Assembly (NCBI RefSeq): GCF_022763245.1 | Contig: NZ_JALEGV010000011.1 | Coordinates: forward strand, 1-64,000 | From: Oricola sp. | GTDB lineage: Bacteria > Pseudomonadota > Alphaproteobacteria > Rhizobiales > Rhizobiaceae | Length of the DNA: 64,000 bases | Direction: 5' to 3' | Shown here: positions 8,211-17,213 of the stretch, in pieces | Position numbering within the stretch: the stretch's first letter is position 1 | How the letters are laid out: each line of letters opens with the position of its first letter | Program-made: the position numbers and the translations under genes | The notes under the pieces: model-generated | Databases searched by the model: none | Told to the model about the DNA's origin: nothing | Seen by the model: the letters and a program-made list of their open reading frames with translations, nothing else

Positions 8211-8727
8211 CGGGCAGGCCCCGCACTAGCAGTTCCGTAGGCACAGACCAAAGCCTGATCAGAAGGCGGCGTTCCTTTGCCGGAATGCGGCGCACCAAGC
8301 ATTCGCTGATCTGCGTATCATCGAAATAGGCCACCCCGCTCAGGGCATCGAGAACCGGCTTCAAAAGGTTGTCGACGTCCGCGACGGCAATGGCGGGCGG
8401 CACTTCGGCAAAGACGTGGATGGCGATCGTGCTGGTAGTGGGCGCACGGTCGGGGAATGCCGCTCGGAAAGCGTCGGCGATAGCGACCCTTCCCGGTTCT
8501 CGCCTGCCTTTGGGAAGCGGAGCAATAAACTCCATCGCGCCTGTTCGACTCAATGGCTCGGGCGCATGGCCGTGGACTGTGTTGAGCGCGCGCGCGAAAT
8601 TGTCTGCGGATTTCTTCGTGGGACACGTCTTGATCCGGCGCTTTCCGGTCACGTCCCGATAGTCGACGATCCATGCTTCCTTCGCAACGCCGTTGGTTTC
8701 CCAGGTTCTCTTTCGGACGCTCGGCAT
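8191..8727 (-). CDS. RusA-like Holliday junction resolvase with an integrase-derived N-terminus
   Basis: 178 residues from the ATG at 8727, which has a strong AAGGAGAC site. Residues about 1-50 (MPSVRKRTWETNGVAKEAWI, then YRDVTGKRRIKTCPTKKSAD) align with the arm-type N-terminus of the neighbouring integrase. Residues about 65-178 carry the RusA family core, with the metal-binding DVDNLLKPVLDAL motif and the DDTQISE pair. So the gene looks like a fusion of an older integrase start, with its promoter and ribosome site, to a RusA body. RusA cuts four-way junctions; whether this chimera is active is unknown. Confidence 0.75.
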   Translation of the reverse strand: MPSVRKRTWETNGVAKEAWIVDYRDVTGKRRIKTCPTKKSADNFARALNTVHGHAPEPLSRTGAMEFIAPLPKGRREPGRVAIADAFRAAFPDRAPTTSTIAIHVFAEVPPAIAVADVDNLLKPVLDALSGVAYFDDTQISECLVRRIPAKERRLLIRLWSVPTELLVRGLPATPLLA

Positions 8728-8828
8728 AGGGTCTCCTTGCAACACAAATGCAACATGGTTTTTCCATGTCGCATCAAAACCCTTACAAATCAACGCAATA
8801 TTGCGGCCATGTCGCATGATTTAACAAA

Positions 8829-8872
8829 CTCTGACTCCGTTAGTCCTGGTTCGAATCCAGGTTCCCCAGCCA
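8829..8872 (+). repeat. 3' half of tRNA-Gln(CTG): prophage attachment-site duplicate
   Basis: The 44 bases start at the anticodon loop CTCTGAC, run through the 3' anticodon stem, the T arm (CCTGG TTCGAAT CCAGG) and the acceptor TTCCCCAG with CCA. The 5' half of the tRNA is missing: the bases before the loop do not pair with TCCGT. A partial tRNA beside a tyrosine integrase is the classic att duplicate, so the prophage ends here. The intact tRNA-Gln should lie beyond the left end of the window. Confidence 0.85.
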
Positions 8873-9095
8873 ACCACCCTTCCCAAAATAGCGTTTCCAG
8901 TTTCGCGGTCGGATAACCGCGTAGTTTCCGCGGGTTAGCGTTTGCACCCACAAACAGAGACTGCATTTCGAGCCACAAATCGCCGCTGAATCGCGGAAAG
9001 TCTCAGTCGGCCATTTCGGGACTGACAGTTTGCGGAAAGCGCATCGGCGGACGATCGGCCTCTGATGCACTTCTTCGAAAAATTTGCAGGTGATT

Positions 9096-10763
9096 TCAGA
9101 GTGCGGCGACGATGCGGCGCTGGGCCTGCCAGTCGGATGGCTGCGGATTCTGGCCAAGCCACTTTGCGGTCAGGCAGATGGGCTGATCGCCTTGCATGAT
9201 CAACTTGACGATGTCGGGCGCAAGGAATGCGAGGTCGATCACCTGGAGGATGCGGCGCTTCGAGAGGTTTTCCGATGCGGCGATCTCTTCGAAGGTTTGA
9301 CCCTGCTTGATCGCATCGTAGTACTGCTGCGCCTTGGCAATATTGCGGATCAGGACCTCGTCGACGGCTCGGCTATGACCGTTCCCGATGATCAGCTTGG
9401 TCTCGACACCGCGCTTGCGGAACTGGAACGGGATCGAGAATGACAGGGCATCGGAGTTCATCGCGCCTGACGAGACACACAGCCACGCAGCGACGGTCTC
9501 GCAGTCAAGAGCGATCTCGATCTTTCCGGGAGTGATCGTTGCTGGTTGGATGCAAGCCAGCACAGCTTCTTGGCTGCGCGTCACATTAACTGCTCCGGCA
9601 TCGTCAAGGAGATCATGGATACGCCCAATCTCATCTGCCGAGGGATCGATGAGCAGATCGACGGGCAATCGATTGCGGAGATGAGTCAGGACCGCAGAAG
9701 CCAGCTGCTGTTCCAGCGACTTTGCCGGGAGCCGCCATCCACTCGCAGCCTTTGATTTGTCGGCGTTGCCATCGCCGACGATCATGCGGTTCGAGACATA
9801 GTATTGATACCGCCTGCCCTTCTTGTTGGCATGGGTCGGCGTCAGACGATCTCCGGTCTCGTCAAACAGCCTGCCCGCAAGCGGCGAAGTTTTCGAACCC
9901 GATGCTGATCGCCCCCTCCCCCGCCCAGCGGTTTCCTTCAGGTGTTGCTGGACATCACCGAAGACCGCGGGATCGATGATTGCTGGATGCTGGCCCTCAT
10001 AGACCTGGGTACGATGGCGGACACGACCGGCGTAGATCGGGTTGGTCAGGATGTAATACACATGGCCCCGTTCGAAGGCGGCTTCGCCAGCAGCCTGGCC
10101 TCCCGATCCGCCTCTCGCACTTGCCTTTGTTCTCAGCCCCATTCGGTTGGCCCGCTGTTTGACCGCGTTAATCGAACGATGTTCCAGATAGAGGTCGAAC
10201 AGGGTTCGGACCGTCCTGGCTTCGTCTTCGACGATCTTCAGCGTCCGCCCATCCGGCTCGTAACCGAGAGGAACGTTGCCACCCATCCAGAGCCCCTTCT
10301 TCTTCGAGGCCGCGATCTTGTCGCGGATGCGCTCGGCAGTGACCTCACGCTCGAACTGGGCAAAGGACAGAAGGACATTCAGCGTCAGTCGCCCCATGCT
10401 GGTTGCCGTGTTGAAGGACTGTGTCACCGAGACGAAGGAGGCATCTGCCGCATCCAGCCGCTCTACAAGCTTGGCGAAGTCGGCCAGCGATCGCGTCAGC
10501 CGATCGATCTTGTAGACGACGATCTGGTCGACCAGGCCTTCATCGACATTGCGCAGCAGCCTTTGCAGCCCTGCCCGCTCCAGTGTCCCACCGGATATTC
10601 CGCCATCGTCATAGTGATCCGGCAACAGCACCCAGCCTTCATGCTTCTGGCTGGCGATATAGGAGACACAGGCTTCGCGCTGGGCATGCAGTGAGTTGAA
10701 CTCCTGCTCCAGGCCCTCCTCCGACGACTTGCGCGTATAGATAGCGCAGCGGATCTTCTTCAT
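9096..10763 (-). CDS. large serine recombinase (platform copy 1)
   Basis: 555 residues beginning MKKIRCAIYTRKSSEEGLEQ. The catalytic Ser lies in YTRKSSEEGL; the resolvase domain continues to about residue 150 with IDRLTRSLADFAKLV. Next come the recombinase domain (NPIYAGRVRHRTQVYEGQH) and a zinc-ribbon-like or coiled-coil C-terminal part. A DNA-binding HTH segment (ENLSKRRILQVIDLAFLAPD) lies near the end. Large serine recombinases integrate and excise DNA using short att sites. It overlaps DUF2924 by four bases (ATGA) and has a near-identical partner at 54056-55858. Confidence 0.92.
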   Translation of the reverse strand: MKKIRCAIYTRKSSEEGLEQEFNSLHAQREACVSYIASQKHEGWVLLPDHYDDGGISGGTLERAGLQRLLRNVDEGLVDQIVVYKIDRLTRSLADFAKLVERLDAADASFVSVTQSFNTATSMGRLTLNVLLSFAQFEREVTAERIRDKIAASKKKGLWMGGNVPLGYEPDGRTLKIVEDEARTVRTLFDLYLEHRSINAVKQRANRMGLRTKASARGGSGGQAAGEAAFERGHVYYILTNPIYAGRVRHRTQVYEGQHPAIIDPAVFGDVQQHLKETAGRGRGRSASGSKTSPLAGRLFDETGDRLTPTHANKKGRRYQYYVSNRMIVGDGNADKSKAASGWRLPAKSLEQQLASAVLTHLRNRLPVDLLIDPSADEIGRIHDLLDDAGAVNVTRSQEAVLACIQPATITPGKIEIALDCETVAAWLCVSSGAMNSDALSFSIPFQFRKRGVETKLIIGNGHSRAVDEVLIRNIAKAQQYYDAIKQGQTFEEIAASENLSKRRILQVIDLAFLAPDIVKLIMQGDQPICLTAKWLGQNPQPSDWQAQRRIVAAL

Positions 10764-11215
10764 GACGCATCCAGTCCGAAGAAGCGCGGCCCCGACCAGT
10801 GCGCGCCCGTTATCTTACGGGCGATGGAGCTCAGTGATCGGTACTGTTTGCCATCCATCCGGAAGCCGGCCTCCAGAACCTCGACCTGGTAGGATCGACC
10901 ATTCCACTCGCGGACAAGGTGGGTGCCCGGCCGCAGCGCCACGGACGAGGCCGGCAGCGCCGGCCTTACTTTGCCATTCGGCTTGCGATCGTCCTTCAAG
11001 GACCGTTCGAGTGCCCTTCGAACCGCAGGCGAATGCCCACCATGGGCTTTTACCTGCGCTTCATAGGCCAATGCCCGGCGCATGAACTGCGCCGAGACGT
11101 ATTTGGGAGGTTCGCGATCAAACTGCTTTCGCCAGGCTTCGATGCAAGCGTCGCGACCCATCTCCTCGAAGGCGGCAACATCGCCTCCGATCATGGATGC
11201 CAAGGCCGTGGTCAC
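10760..11215 (-). CDS. DUF2924 domain protein (platform copy 1)
   Basis: 151 residues from a GTG at 11215 that overlaps the TGA of the DUF3489 gene (GTGA). The start is supported by the second copy, where the same codon is used. The body contains the DUF2924 hallmark LRPGTHLVREWNGRSYQVEV, then YRSLSSIARKITGAHWSGPRFFGL. This family is always found just upstream of such recombinases in alphaproteobacteria and may help DNA binding or recombination directionality; function is unproven. Confidence 0.88.
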   Translation of the reverse strand: MTTALASMIGGDVAAFEEMGRDACIEAWRKQFDREPPKYVSAQFMRRALAYEAQVKAHGGHSPAVRRALERSLKDDRKPNGKVRPALPASSVALRPGTHLVREWNGRSYQVEVLEAGFRMDGKQYRSLSSIARKITGAHWSGPRFFGLDAS

Positions 11216-11601
11216 GACGCCGCCCCATCGCCCGCTTGCCCGCCCTCCTCGATTGGCGCCGCAACGATCGTGTAAACCGTCTCGCCCGTCTTCGGCGACT
11301 TCGACATGGCGACTTCGACGCCCTGCTTGCGCAGGCCCGACAACGCGGCCCGTACCGTGTGCGCCTGCCAACCCAGGCGCTCAACGATCACCGAGATGCG
11401 CGCGCCATTCGGCTTCGACAGCAGAGCGACGAGTTGGTCCTTCTTGCTCTTTGCAGCCGACCTCCCGGTGCCGGCCGACTTCGGTTTGATGGCTGCGCGC
11501 GGTTTACGCTTGGTGGCAGGCTTGTCGATCGCCTGGGATTCGGCCTCAATGGCCGCGCCGCCGTCGCCGTCGCCGATATTGTCAACAATTTGGGTGTTCA
11601 T
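11212..11601 (-). CDS. DUF3489 domain protein (platform copy 1)
   Basis: 129 residues from the ATG at 11601, six bases after GGAGAA. N-terminal region is low-complexity with Lys and Ala; the C-terminal half is a winged-helix-like domain: SKKDQLVALLSKPNGARISVIVERLGWQAHTVRAALSGLRKQG, ending in a beta hairpin (GETVYTIV). It probably binds DNA. First gene of the three-gene platform operon and translationally coupled to DUF2924. Confidence 0.88.
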   Translation of the reverse strand: MNTQIVDNIGDGDGGAAIEAESQAIDKPATKRKPRAAIKPKSAGTGRSAAKSKKDQLVALLSKPNGARISVIVERLGWQAHTVRAALSGLRKQGVEVAMSKSPKTGETVYTIVAAPIEEGGQAGDGAAS

Positions 11602-12068
11602 GCTGTTCTCCACTCAGTTTTCGAGGCCGGATTATCCAGCTTCCCACTGAGTGAAGCCCGCGTTGCGGGCACCGTCTGGCACGACGTGCCAACACTAACG
11701 CTTCCTTCGCCAAAGAAGTCGAGCGGGAAAACGCTCAGAAGATAACTTTCTTGGCAAGTCGGAATATGCCGGCGAATCACAACCGCGTTTGGGACGATCG
11801 GTGTACTCGGAATTGCTCGCAATATGCCCAACGCAGTGACAGTGGCGTTTCCATCCATGACAGCTTTAGCGCGCCCATTTTGGTCATTCGTATAACTGCG
11901 TCCGTTGCCCGGAAGCAGCCGTTCAACTCCCACTGCTTTGATACTACCTTGGGATGGCAAGCGGTGTTTCTGCCCTACAGCAGGCGCATTGCCAACCTCG
12001 CACATCGTCGATGACTCCGCGGATTAAACAGGTTGTTAGCCTCGGTACGAATCTGCTGAAATCGGAAA
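11602..12068. other. non-coding right arm of platform copy 1
   Basis: No gene is supported here. From 11602 to about 11915 the sequence aligns with 56679-57007 in the second copy (shared blocks such as GAAGTCGAGCGGGAAAACGC), so this is conserved promoter or recombination DNA of the platform. After 11915 the copies diverge, which marks the platform-to-cargo junction. The promoter of the DUF3489-first operon should be in its left part. Confidence 0.55.
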
Positions 12069-12956
12069 ATGCCTAGCAATATAGCGCCGCGCCGGCACCA
12101 CTACATTCCTCGCATGATCTTGAGGAACTTCACCAACGAAAAGGGAGGGCTGCATTTCTGGCGCCGAACTTTCCCTGTTGGTAAGGTCAGGGTCACCACG
12201 CCGGAAAACCTTTTCTTGAAAACCGATCTCTACACTATTGTCGGCGACGAGGGCGAACGCGACGTCTCAATGGAGCATGGCTTTTCGAAACTTGAGTCAG
12301 CGGGGGCTGCATTTCTCCGTCAACTTCTTGGCATAGTCAGGGTTGGCAAGACACCTCGTATGGCGGACGAGGCTTGGGAATTTCTCCACCATTTCCGGTA
12401 CTATTCCGACAAACGATCCGCAGCCTGGCACTCCCGCTTCGTTAGTGAACAGGAGTTAGATGCCGTCTTGGCAGAGGTTGCGAGCCAGGAGCGCTGGAGC
12501 GATGCCGACCGGGCCTGGATGGATGACCCCGCAGACGTCGATAGGATCAAGCAGAATGCTCGCATTGCGGCTCAGGCATCCGGTCCTCCTGAGGAGCTCT
12601 TAGTGGAGATGCGACGCAAAGGCCTAGCCGTATACATGGCACCGCGAAACGCTGCCTTCGTGCTTGGAGACCATCCGACGGCAATGGCCAAGGTCGGGTC
12701 CGTCGCTAAAGATGCACCTGGCGGCAAGATCTCCTTCATGCCGATCGCGAGTGACGTCGCGATCGGTTATTGCTCTCAAGCAAAGACAATTCACCTTGAG
12801 CAGATCACTAGGGCGCAGCTCCGCACAATGAACGAGGCAATGGCAAGGCAGTCAGTGATGATCGCAGGGCGATCTCAGGCGCTGGTCGCCTCGCTATCCC
12901 GAGTGAATTACGAAACGCCTGAATATTTCACGACCTCGGAATACCTGTCTGGATGA
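12069..12956 (+). CDS. DUF4238 domain protein
   Basis: 295 residues starting MPSNIAPRRHHYIPRMILRN. The HHYIPRxxLRNF block at residues 10-21 and the later NAAFVLGDHPTAM stretch define DUF4238, a family found in genomic islands and near defence genes, with unknown biochemical function. The ATG follows GAAATCGGAAA. It is the first cargo gene after platform copy 1. No signal peptide or membrane segment. Confidence 0.75.
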   Translation: MPSNIAPRRHHYIPRMILRNFTNEKGGLHFWRRTFPVGKVRVTTPENLFLKTDLYTIVGDEGERDVSMEHGFSKLESAGAAFLRQLLGIVRVGKTPRMADEAWEFLHHFRYYSDKRSAAWHSRFVSEQELDAVLAEVASQERWSDADRAWMDDPADVDRIKQNARIAAQASGPPEELLVEMRRKGLAVYMAPRNAAFVLGDHPTAMAKVGSVAKDAPGGKISFMPIASDVAIGYCSQAKTIHLEQITRAQLRTMNEAMARQSVMIAGRSQALVASLSRVNYETPEYFTTSEYLSG

Positions 12957-13165
12957 GGCTTGCTTGTAATGAACATTGAGTAGGAGCAATGCGCCCCATC
13001 TCTGCCATTCTCGATCAAACCTAAACTTCCCAAAGCGGCCGTTCGCTGCGGCTTACTCAAGGGACTCGAGTGGCCTCAAGCGGAAATCGGCAGGGCTTTC
13101 GTATCACTTACGGTTTATTCTACACGCCGCTGGGATAAAACTCCGAACGTGGTAGACAGCTTGTT

Positions 13166-16100
13166 ATGAATATTGGTCTTACTAAATCCAGCAATAGGAT
13201 CGCCGACAGGTTCACCGCTATGGCGGGAGCGCTGCGCCTGCGATCCGTTTCGCCCGAGGGGCCAGCGAAATTCGTCGATCTCGCCCCAACCGATGAGGCC
13301 GACCAAGGAGGGGTATATGCGGCTGCATTGAAGTTCGCGACAGACAGTCCGGACGTGTCCAACATCGCGCTCACCGGGCCCTATGGCTCTGGCAAAAGCA
13401 GCATCATCCGATCGTTCTTAAAGTCCTATCCCCGTAAAGCCCTACACATCTCTCTCGCCGCCTTCTTACCGGAAGCAGGCGATGAGCGACGCACAGTTAC
13501 TAAACAGGAGATCGAGCGGAGTATCCTTCAGCAACTGCTGTATGGCGCAGATGCAAACAAACTGCCACTCTCGCGTTTCAAGCGAATCCAATCGCCAGGA
13601 TTCTGGTCGATCTTCCGATCACTTTACATTCTTACCGGACTGCTCGCTCTCTGGCATGTGTTCCATAATCGCGCAGCGATTTTTGAGGGGTCGTATTTCG
13701 AACCCTTTGATTTCTCGAACTGGCTCGATATCTCCGTAGCTGCTTTCGCGCTGATCTATCTTTGGTCTGCGATCCATCACTTCTACGTCGCCAGCTTCGG
13801 CGTTTCGCTCAAAAGCATTTCGCTGAAGGACATTGAGATACGGCCGTCTTCCGACGACCAGGATTCGATCCTCAATCGTCACCTAGACGAGATCGTCTAC
13901 TTCTTCCAGTCGACCCCTTATGACCTCGTCATCGTGGAGGATCTCGATCGCTTCGAGGATTCCGACATCTTCGTCACCCTTCGCGAGATCAATAGTCTCG
14001 TGAACGGCAATGTGGGTGTGAGACGTCAAGTCAGGTTCCTCTACGCGCTGCGCGACGACATGTTCGTCAACACCGACCGGACAAAGTTTTTCGAATTCAT
14101 CATTCCGGTCATTCCAATTATCAATAGCTCGAACTCGATCGACATGGTGCTTGCGCAGGGCAAGCGGCTAGAGTTGGACGGAAGGCTCGATCAGCAGTTC
14201 CTACGCGAAGTATCTCGCTACCTAAGCGATCTCCGGCTGATTCATAACATCTTTAACGAGTATGCGATCTATGTTGCGAACTTGGAAACTGATGGCGAGA
14301 ACGTACTGGACGCCACTAAGCTTCTCGCCGTGCTGATCTATAAAAATGTCTATCCGAGGGATTTCGAACGACTCCACCGCGGTGAAGGGCATCTCGCAGG
14401 AATTTTGGGGCGTAAAGATGAACTCATCGCCACACGCGAACGTAACTATCGATCCGAGATCGCCGAACTCGAACGCGATATCGAGAGGGCAGAAAAGCAG
14501 ATCCCTAAGGATTTGCGAGAGCTCAGACGCATTTACGCGATGGCCCTGCTTGAAACGTTGCCGGCCAATATCGCTGGGTTAAGCTCGGACGGACAGGCGT
14601 ATATCACGCCCGCTAAATTATCCGGGCACGAAGATTTCGAACAATTTATCACTGCGCCAATCATTTACTTCAACATTTTTAATAATGGTCGGCGTCAGCA
14701 GAATAATGCTGCCTTCCAAGACAGCGTCGACCCCGAAGAAGGTTATGCCGAACGGGTGCAAAGGATCGAACACAAGGCAGACGCCTATAAGAAGGCTGCG
14801 CTTCGGCGGATCGCCCATTTGAGAAGTGAGATTAAGTCGATCCGGACAAGTAAGTTTAACGTCCTGCTGCGGTCTAGCATGCAAGAAACCGAAGGCGTCT
14901 TCGAGAAGCTCGGCGACGGCGGTGAACTCGCGCGGTTCCTGCTCTTAGAGGGCTATCTCGATGACAGTTACTACCAATATACGTCTTTGTTTCACTCCGG
15001 ACGGCTTTCGCCAAACGACAACAAGTTCCTGATACAAATAAGGGCTTTCCAAACACCTGAGCCCCTTTTCCCGATAGACAACCCGAGTGAAGTCATCGCG
15101 GGAATGAGGGAGGACGATTTCGGCCTCGATTATGCGCTGAACGTTCGGCTCATCGACGCGCTTCTGGAAAGCAAGAAGCATACGGAACGGCTTAGGAAGG
15201 TTTTCGCATACGTTTCGAACGAGTTTCCGAACCAGCAGGAATTCTTCGAAGCCTATTACGCGACGGGAACGCAGGTTGGCGAATTCATAAGGCAGCTCGT
15301 CGGCGCTTGGCGCGGTTTCGTACCCGCGGCCATTGAGGGCTCCTCCGCGGTCTTGCATATCGCTAGGCTCATCGAACATCTTCATCCAGCCATGCTGGCT
15401 CGCGAACGCGAAGAGCACCCCGAGCTACGAGCATTCGTGGCCGACAATCTCCGAGACATTCTCAAACTCTTGGAGGGGGTTGATCCGGTCAAGCTTGAAG
15501 AGTTGTGTATCGAGACAAAGGACCTTGCTGCGATCGATGGATATCCGAACGTCGTTCGTAAACTATACGAGCTCGGCCATTATCGCCTGAGCGAAGCGAA
15601 CTTAGGCTACATCTTCGGCTCAATCCTCGGGGAAGATACCGGCCTGGCCTTGACTAAGCGAAATTATTCGAGGGTGCGAAACTCCGGAGCCGAACCCCTA
15701 CTCGATCGGGTGGAAAGCGATTTCGAAGCGTACTTCGCGAACGTACTACTGGATATGGACGATAACGATGAGGAGGATATCGACGCGATACTGGCTGTGA
15801 TGTCCCACGATGAGCTTGATGCCAAAGAGGTAGAAACCTTCGTGCTGCGCCAAACGAAGCTATTCCCCACGCTCGAAGAAATACCCGATGTTCATCAGAC
15901 CATGGTGGTTCGCAGGGGGCGGATCGCTCCCACTTGGTCTAATTGCCTCGCTTATCTCCGATCAGAGGCTTTCGAGAGCGACGCTCTTATCACCTTCCTT
16001 GATGATGACGAGGTTCGCGCCACTCTTTTGGAAACGCCGATTCCGGTAACAAAAGAAACTTTTCCTCTCCGTCAATTCCTGATCGAAGCAGATGATCTTC

Positions 16101-16771
16101 AAGATGAGGCGTATCGCGCATACGTGCGAGCCCTACCCAACCAATTCGAGAAATTTCCCGAATCTTTAAGCGTCCAAAAGCGTCGGATACTTATCAATGA
16201 GCGGCGTGTCACCTTCGGTGCCGGGAATTTGGCCGCACTCAACGATGAGGAAGATCTTCAAACAGAATTTGTCGCCCAGAACATCGCCTTCTATCTTCGC
16301 GACCCCAGCTCTTTCTCGATCGGCGATGATTTCCGCGAGCGATTGCTTGCCACCGATATCTCAGACGACGAGAAGCGGGCGGTCATTGGTTTGATGGACC
16401 TAAGCGGTCTACCCAGCCTTCCCGAGCGTGCCGGCATTGTCGGGCCAATTCTATTGCGGACAAATGGCATGCTGCCTTCGCTCACGCCCGAAATCGTCAA
16501 GGCAATTGTCCTGAACGCTAAGCCAGTAGGCACACAGGTTGAGTTGCTCAATCTCCTCCACGAAACACTGGATAAGAACGAGATTCGAGAAGTCTTAGGA
16601 CAGCTTCCTTACCCATACTCGAAAATTCAGACCGGATACGCACGTCCGACGCTCAAGAGGACAAATGAAAACAGCGAACTGGTCAAATGGCTGGATGAGC
16701 GCGACATCATCTCTTCTATAGGGAAGCCTTTCTGGTCAGACGATATATTGATTAATCTATATCGCTCTTAG
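13166..16771 (+). CDS. YobI-like / KAP-type membrane P-loop NTPase (1201 aa)
   Basis: Walker A GPYGSGKSS at residues 71-79; Walker B-like YDLVIVEDLDRFED near residue 250 followed by a sensor-like YALRDDMF. Two hydrophobic segments (about residues 150-175 and 188-215) are inserted between them, the arrangement of KAP and YobI NTPases, so the ATPase is likely tethered to the inner membrane on the cytoplasmic side. The C-terminal 800 residues are helical and rich in Glu, Leu and Asp repeats with no catalytic motif seen. Large NTPases of this type often sit in defence islands. It is cargo of platform copy 1, possibly co-acting with the DUF4238 protein 0.2 kb upstream. Confidence 0.8.
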   Translation: MNIGLTKSSNRIADRFTAMAGALRLRSVSPEGPAKFVDLAPTDEADQGGVYAAALKFATDSPDVSNIALTGPYGSGKSSIIRSFLKSYPRKALHISLAAFLPEAGDERRTVTKQEIERSILQQLLYGADANKLPLSRFKRIQSPGFWSIFRSLYILTGLLALWHVFHNRAAIFEGSYFEPFDFSNWLDISVAAFALIYLWSAIHHFYVASFGVSLKSISLKDIEIRPSSDDQDSILNRHLDEIVYFFQSTPYDLVIVEDLDRFEDSDIFVTLREINSLVNGNVGVRRQVRFLYALRDDMFVNTDRTKFFEFIIPVIPIINSSNSIDMVLAQGKRLELDGRLDQQFLREVSRYLSDLRLIHNIFNEYAIYVANLETDGENVLDATKLLAVLIYKNVYPRDFERLHRGEGHLAGILGRKDELIATRERNYRSEIAELERDIERAEKQIPKDLRELRRIYAMALLETLPANIAGLSSDGQAYITPAKLSGHEDFEQFITAPIIYFNIFNNGRRQQNNAAFQDSVDPEEGYAERVQRIEHKADAYKKAALRRIAHLRSEIKSIRTSKFNVLLRSSMQETEGVFEKLGDGGELARFLLLEGYLDDSYYQYTSLFHSGRLSPNDNKFLIQIRAFQTPEPLFPIDNPSEVIAGMREDDFGLDYALNVRLIDALLESKKHTERLRKVFAYVSNEFPNQQEFFEAYYATGTQVGEFIRQLVGAWRGFVPAAIEGSSAVLHIARLIEHLHPAMLAREREEHPELRAFVADNLRDILKLLEGVDPVKLEELCIETKDLAAIDGYPNVVRKLYELGHYRLSEANLGYIFGSILGEDTGLALTKRNYSRVRNSGAEPLLDRVESDFEAYFANVLLDMDDNDEEDIDAILAVMSHDELDAKEVETFVLRQTKLFPTLEEIPDVHQTMVVRRGRIAPTWSNCLAYLRSEAFESDALITFLDDDEVRATLLETPIPVTKETFPLRQFLIEADDLQDEAYRAYVRALPNQFEKFPESLSVQKRRILINERRVTFGAGNLAALNDEEDLQTEFVAQNIAFYLRDPSSFSIGDDFRERLLATDISDDEKRAVIGLMDLSGLPSLPERAGIVGPILLRTNGMLPSLTPEIVKAIVLNAKPVGTQVELLNLLHETLDKNEIREVLGQLPYPYSKIQTGYARPTLKRTNENSELVKWLDERDIISSIGKPFWSDDILINLYRS

Positions 16772-17213
16772 GGTGGTCACTTTTGCCTTCAACTATTTCC
16801 CGCGCTTCATTGCACGCGCGTTTCAACACGAGGCGGACGCATGTGCTAGGCCTGATAGCTGATCGTCCGCATCTGAGTCTTCACAACGATAGCCAGAACT
16901 TCTGAATGCAGTGAGAGCGGACTAATGCTTCGCTGCCGAACGAAAGACTACTTTGGGCCGTGAGCAACGACAAGCTTGATTACGACGGGCGTCCGATGTC
17001 ACCTGTTCGAATTCCGAAAGCTGCCCGTTCGAAGACGTCCCCTAATTGGACATTACGGTTCCGCTGCATGCGGTCTTACACAACGCTTTTTCTGACTAGT
17101 ATTCGGTCACCTGCCACGACTTGCGCACAGACATTCTCAACAAAGACACAGCGGACTACCGACCCGGCTTGAGGTGGGTTGTGCATTAACTTCACCTCCT
17201 TGAAAAAGGTCTC
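16772..17213. other. non-coding stretch with right-end 16-mer
   Basis: No supported gene. It contains CCCCTAATTGGACATT at 17039-17054, which is repeated at 62958-62973 beyond the cargo of platform copy 2 in the same orientation. A weak hairpin (GAGGTG at 17171, CACCTC at 17193) precedes the HxS operon end. The stretch marks the transition from platform cargo 1 to the HxS locus. Confidence 0.45.

Larger units (their letters stand above)
8868..11915 (-). mobile_element. mobile platform copy 1 (serine recombinase-DUF2924-DUF3489)
   Basis: A stretch of about 3 kb recurs at 53828-57007 in the same direction, with high identity from AGCCAACCACCCTTCCCAAA onward through three coupled genes and about 300 bases beyond. 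The left end abuts the tRNA-Gln fragment. The noncoding left arm (8873-9095) holds conserved blocks also present in the other copy. Right of the platform lie cargo genes that differ between copies. Boundaries are by eye: the right limit is where similarity fades. Confidence 0.75.

Noticed and set aside
8840-9157. 105-codon minus-strand frame starting beside the tRNA fragment
   Set aside because: It reads through the tRNA part (GWLGNLDSNQD is the usual artefact there) and the conserved platform arm; the same arm in copy 2 does not keep the frame.
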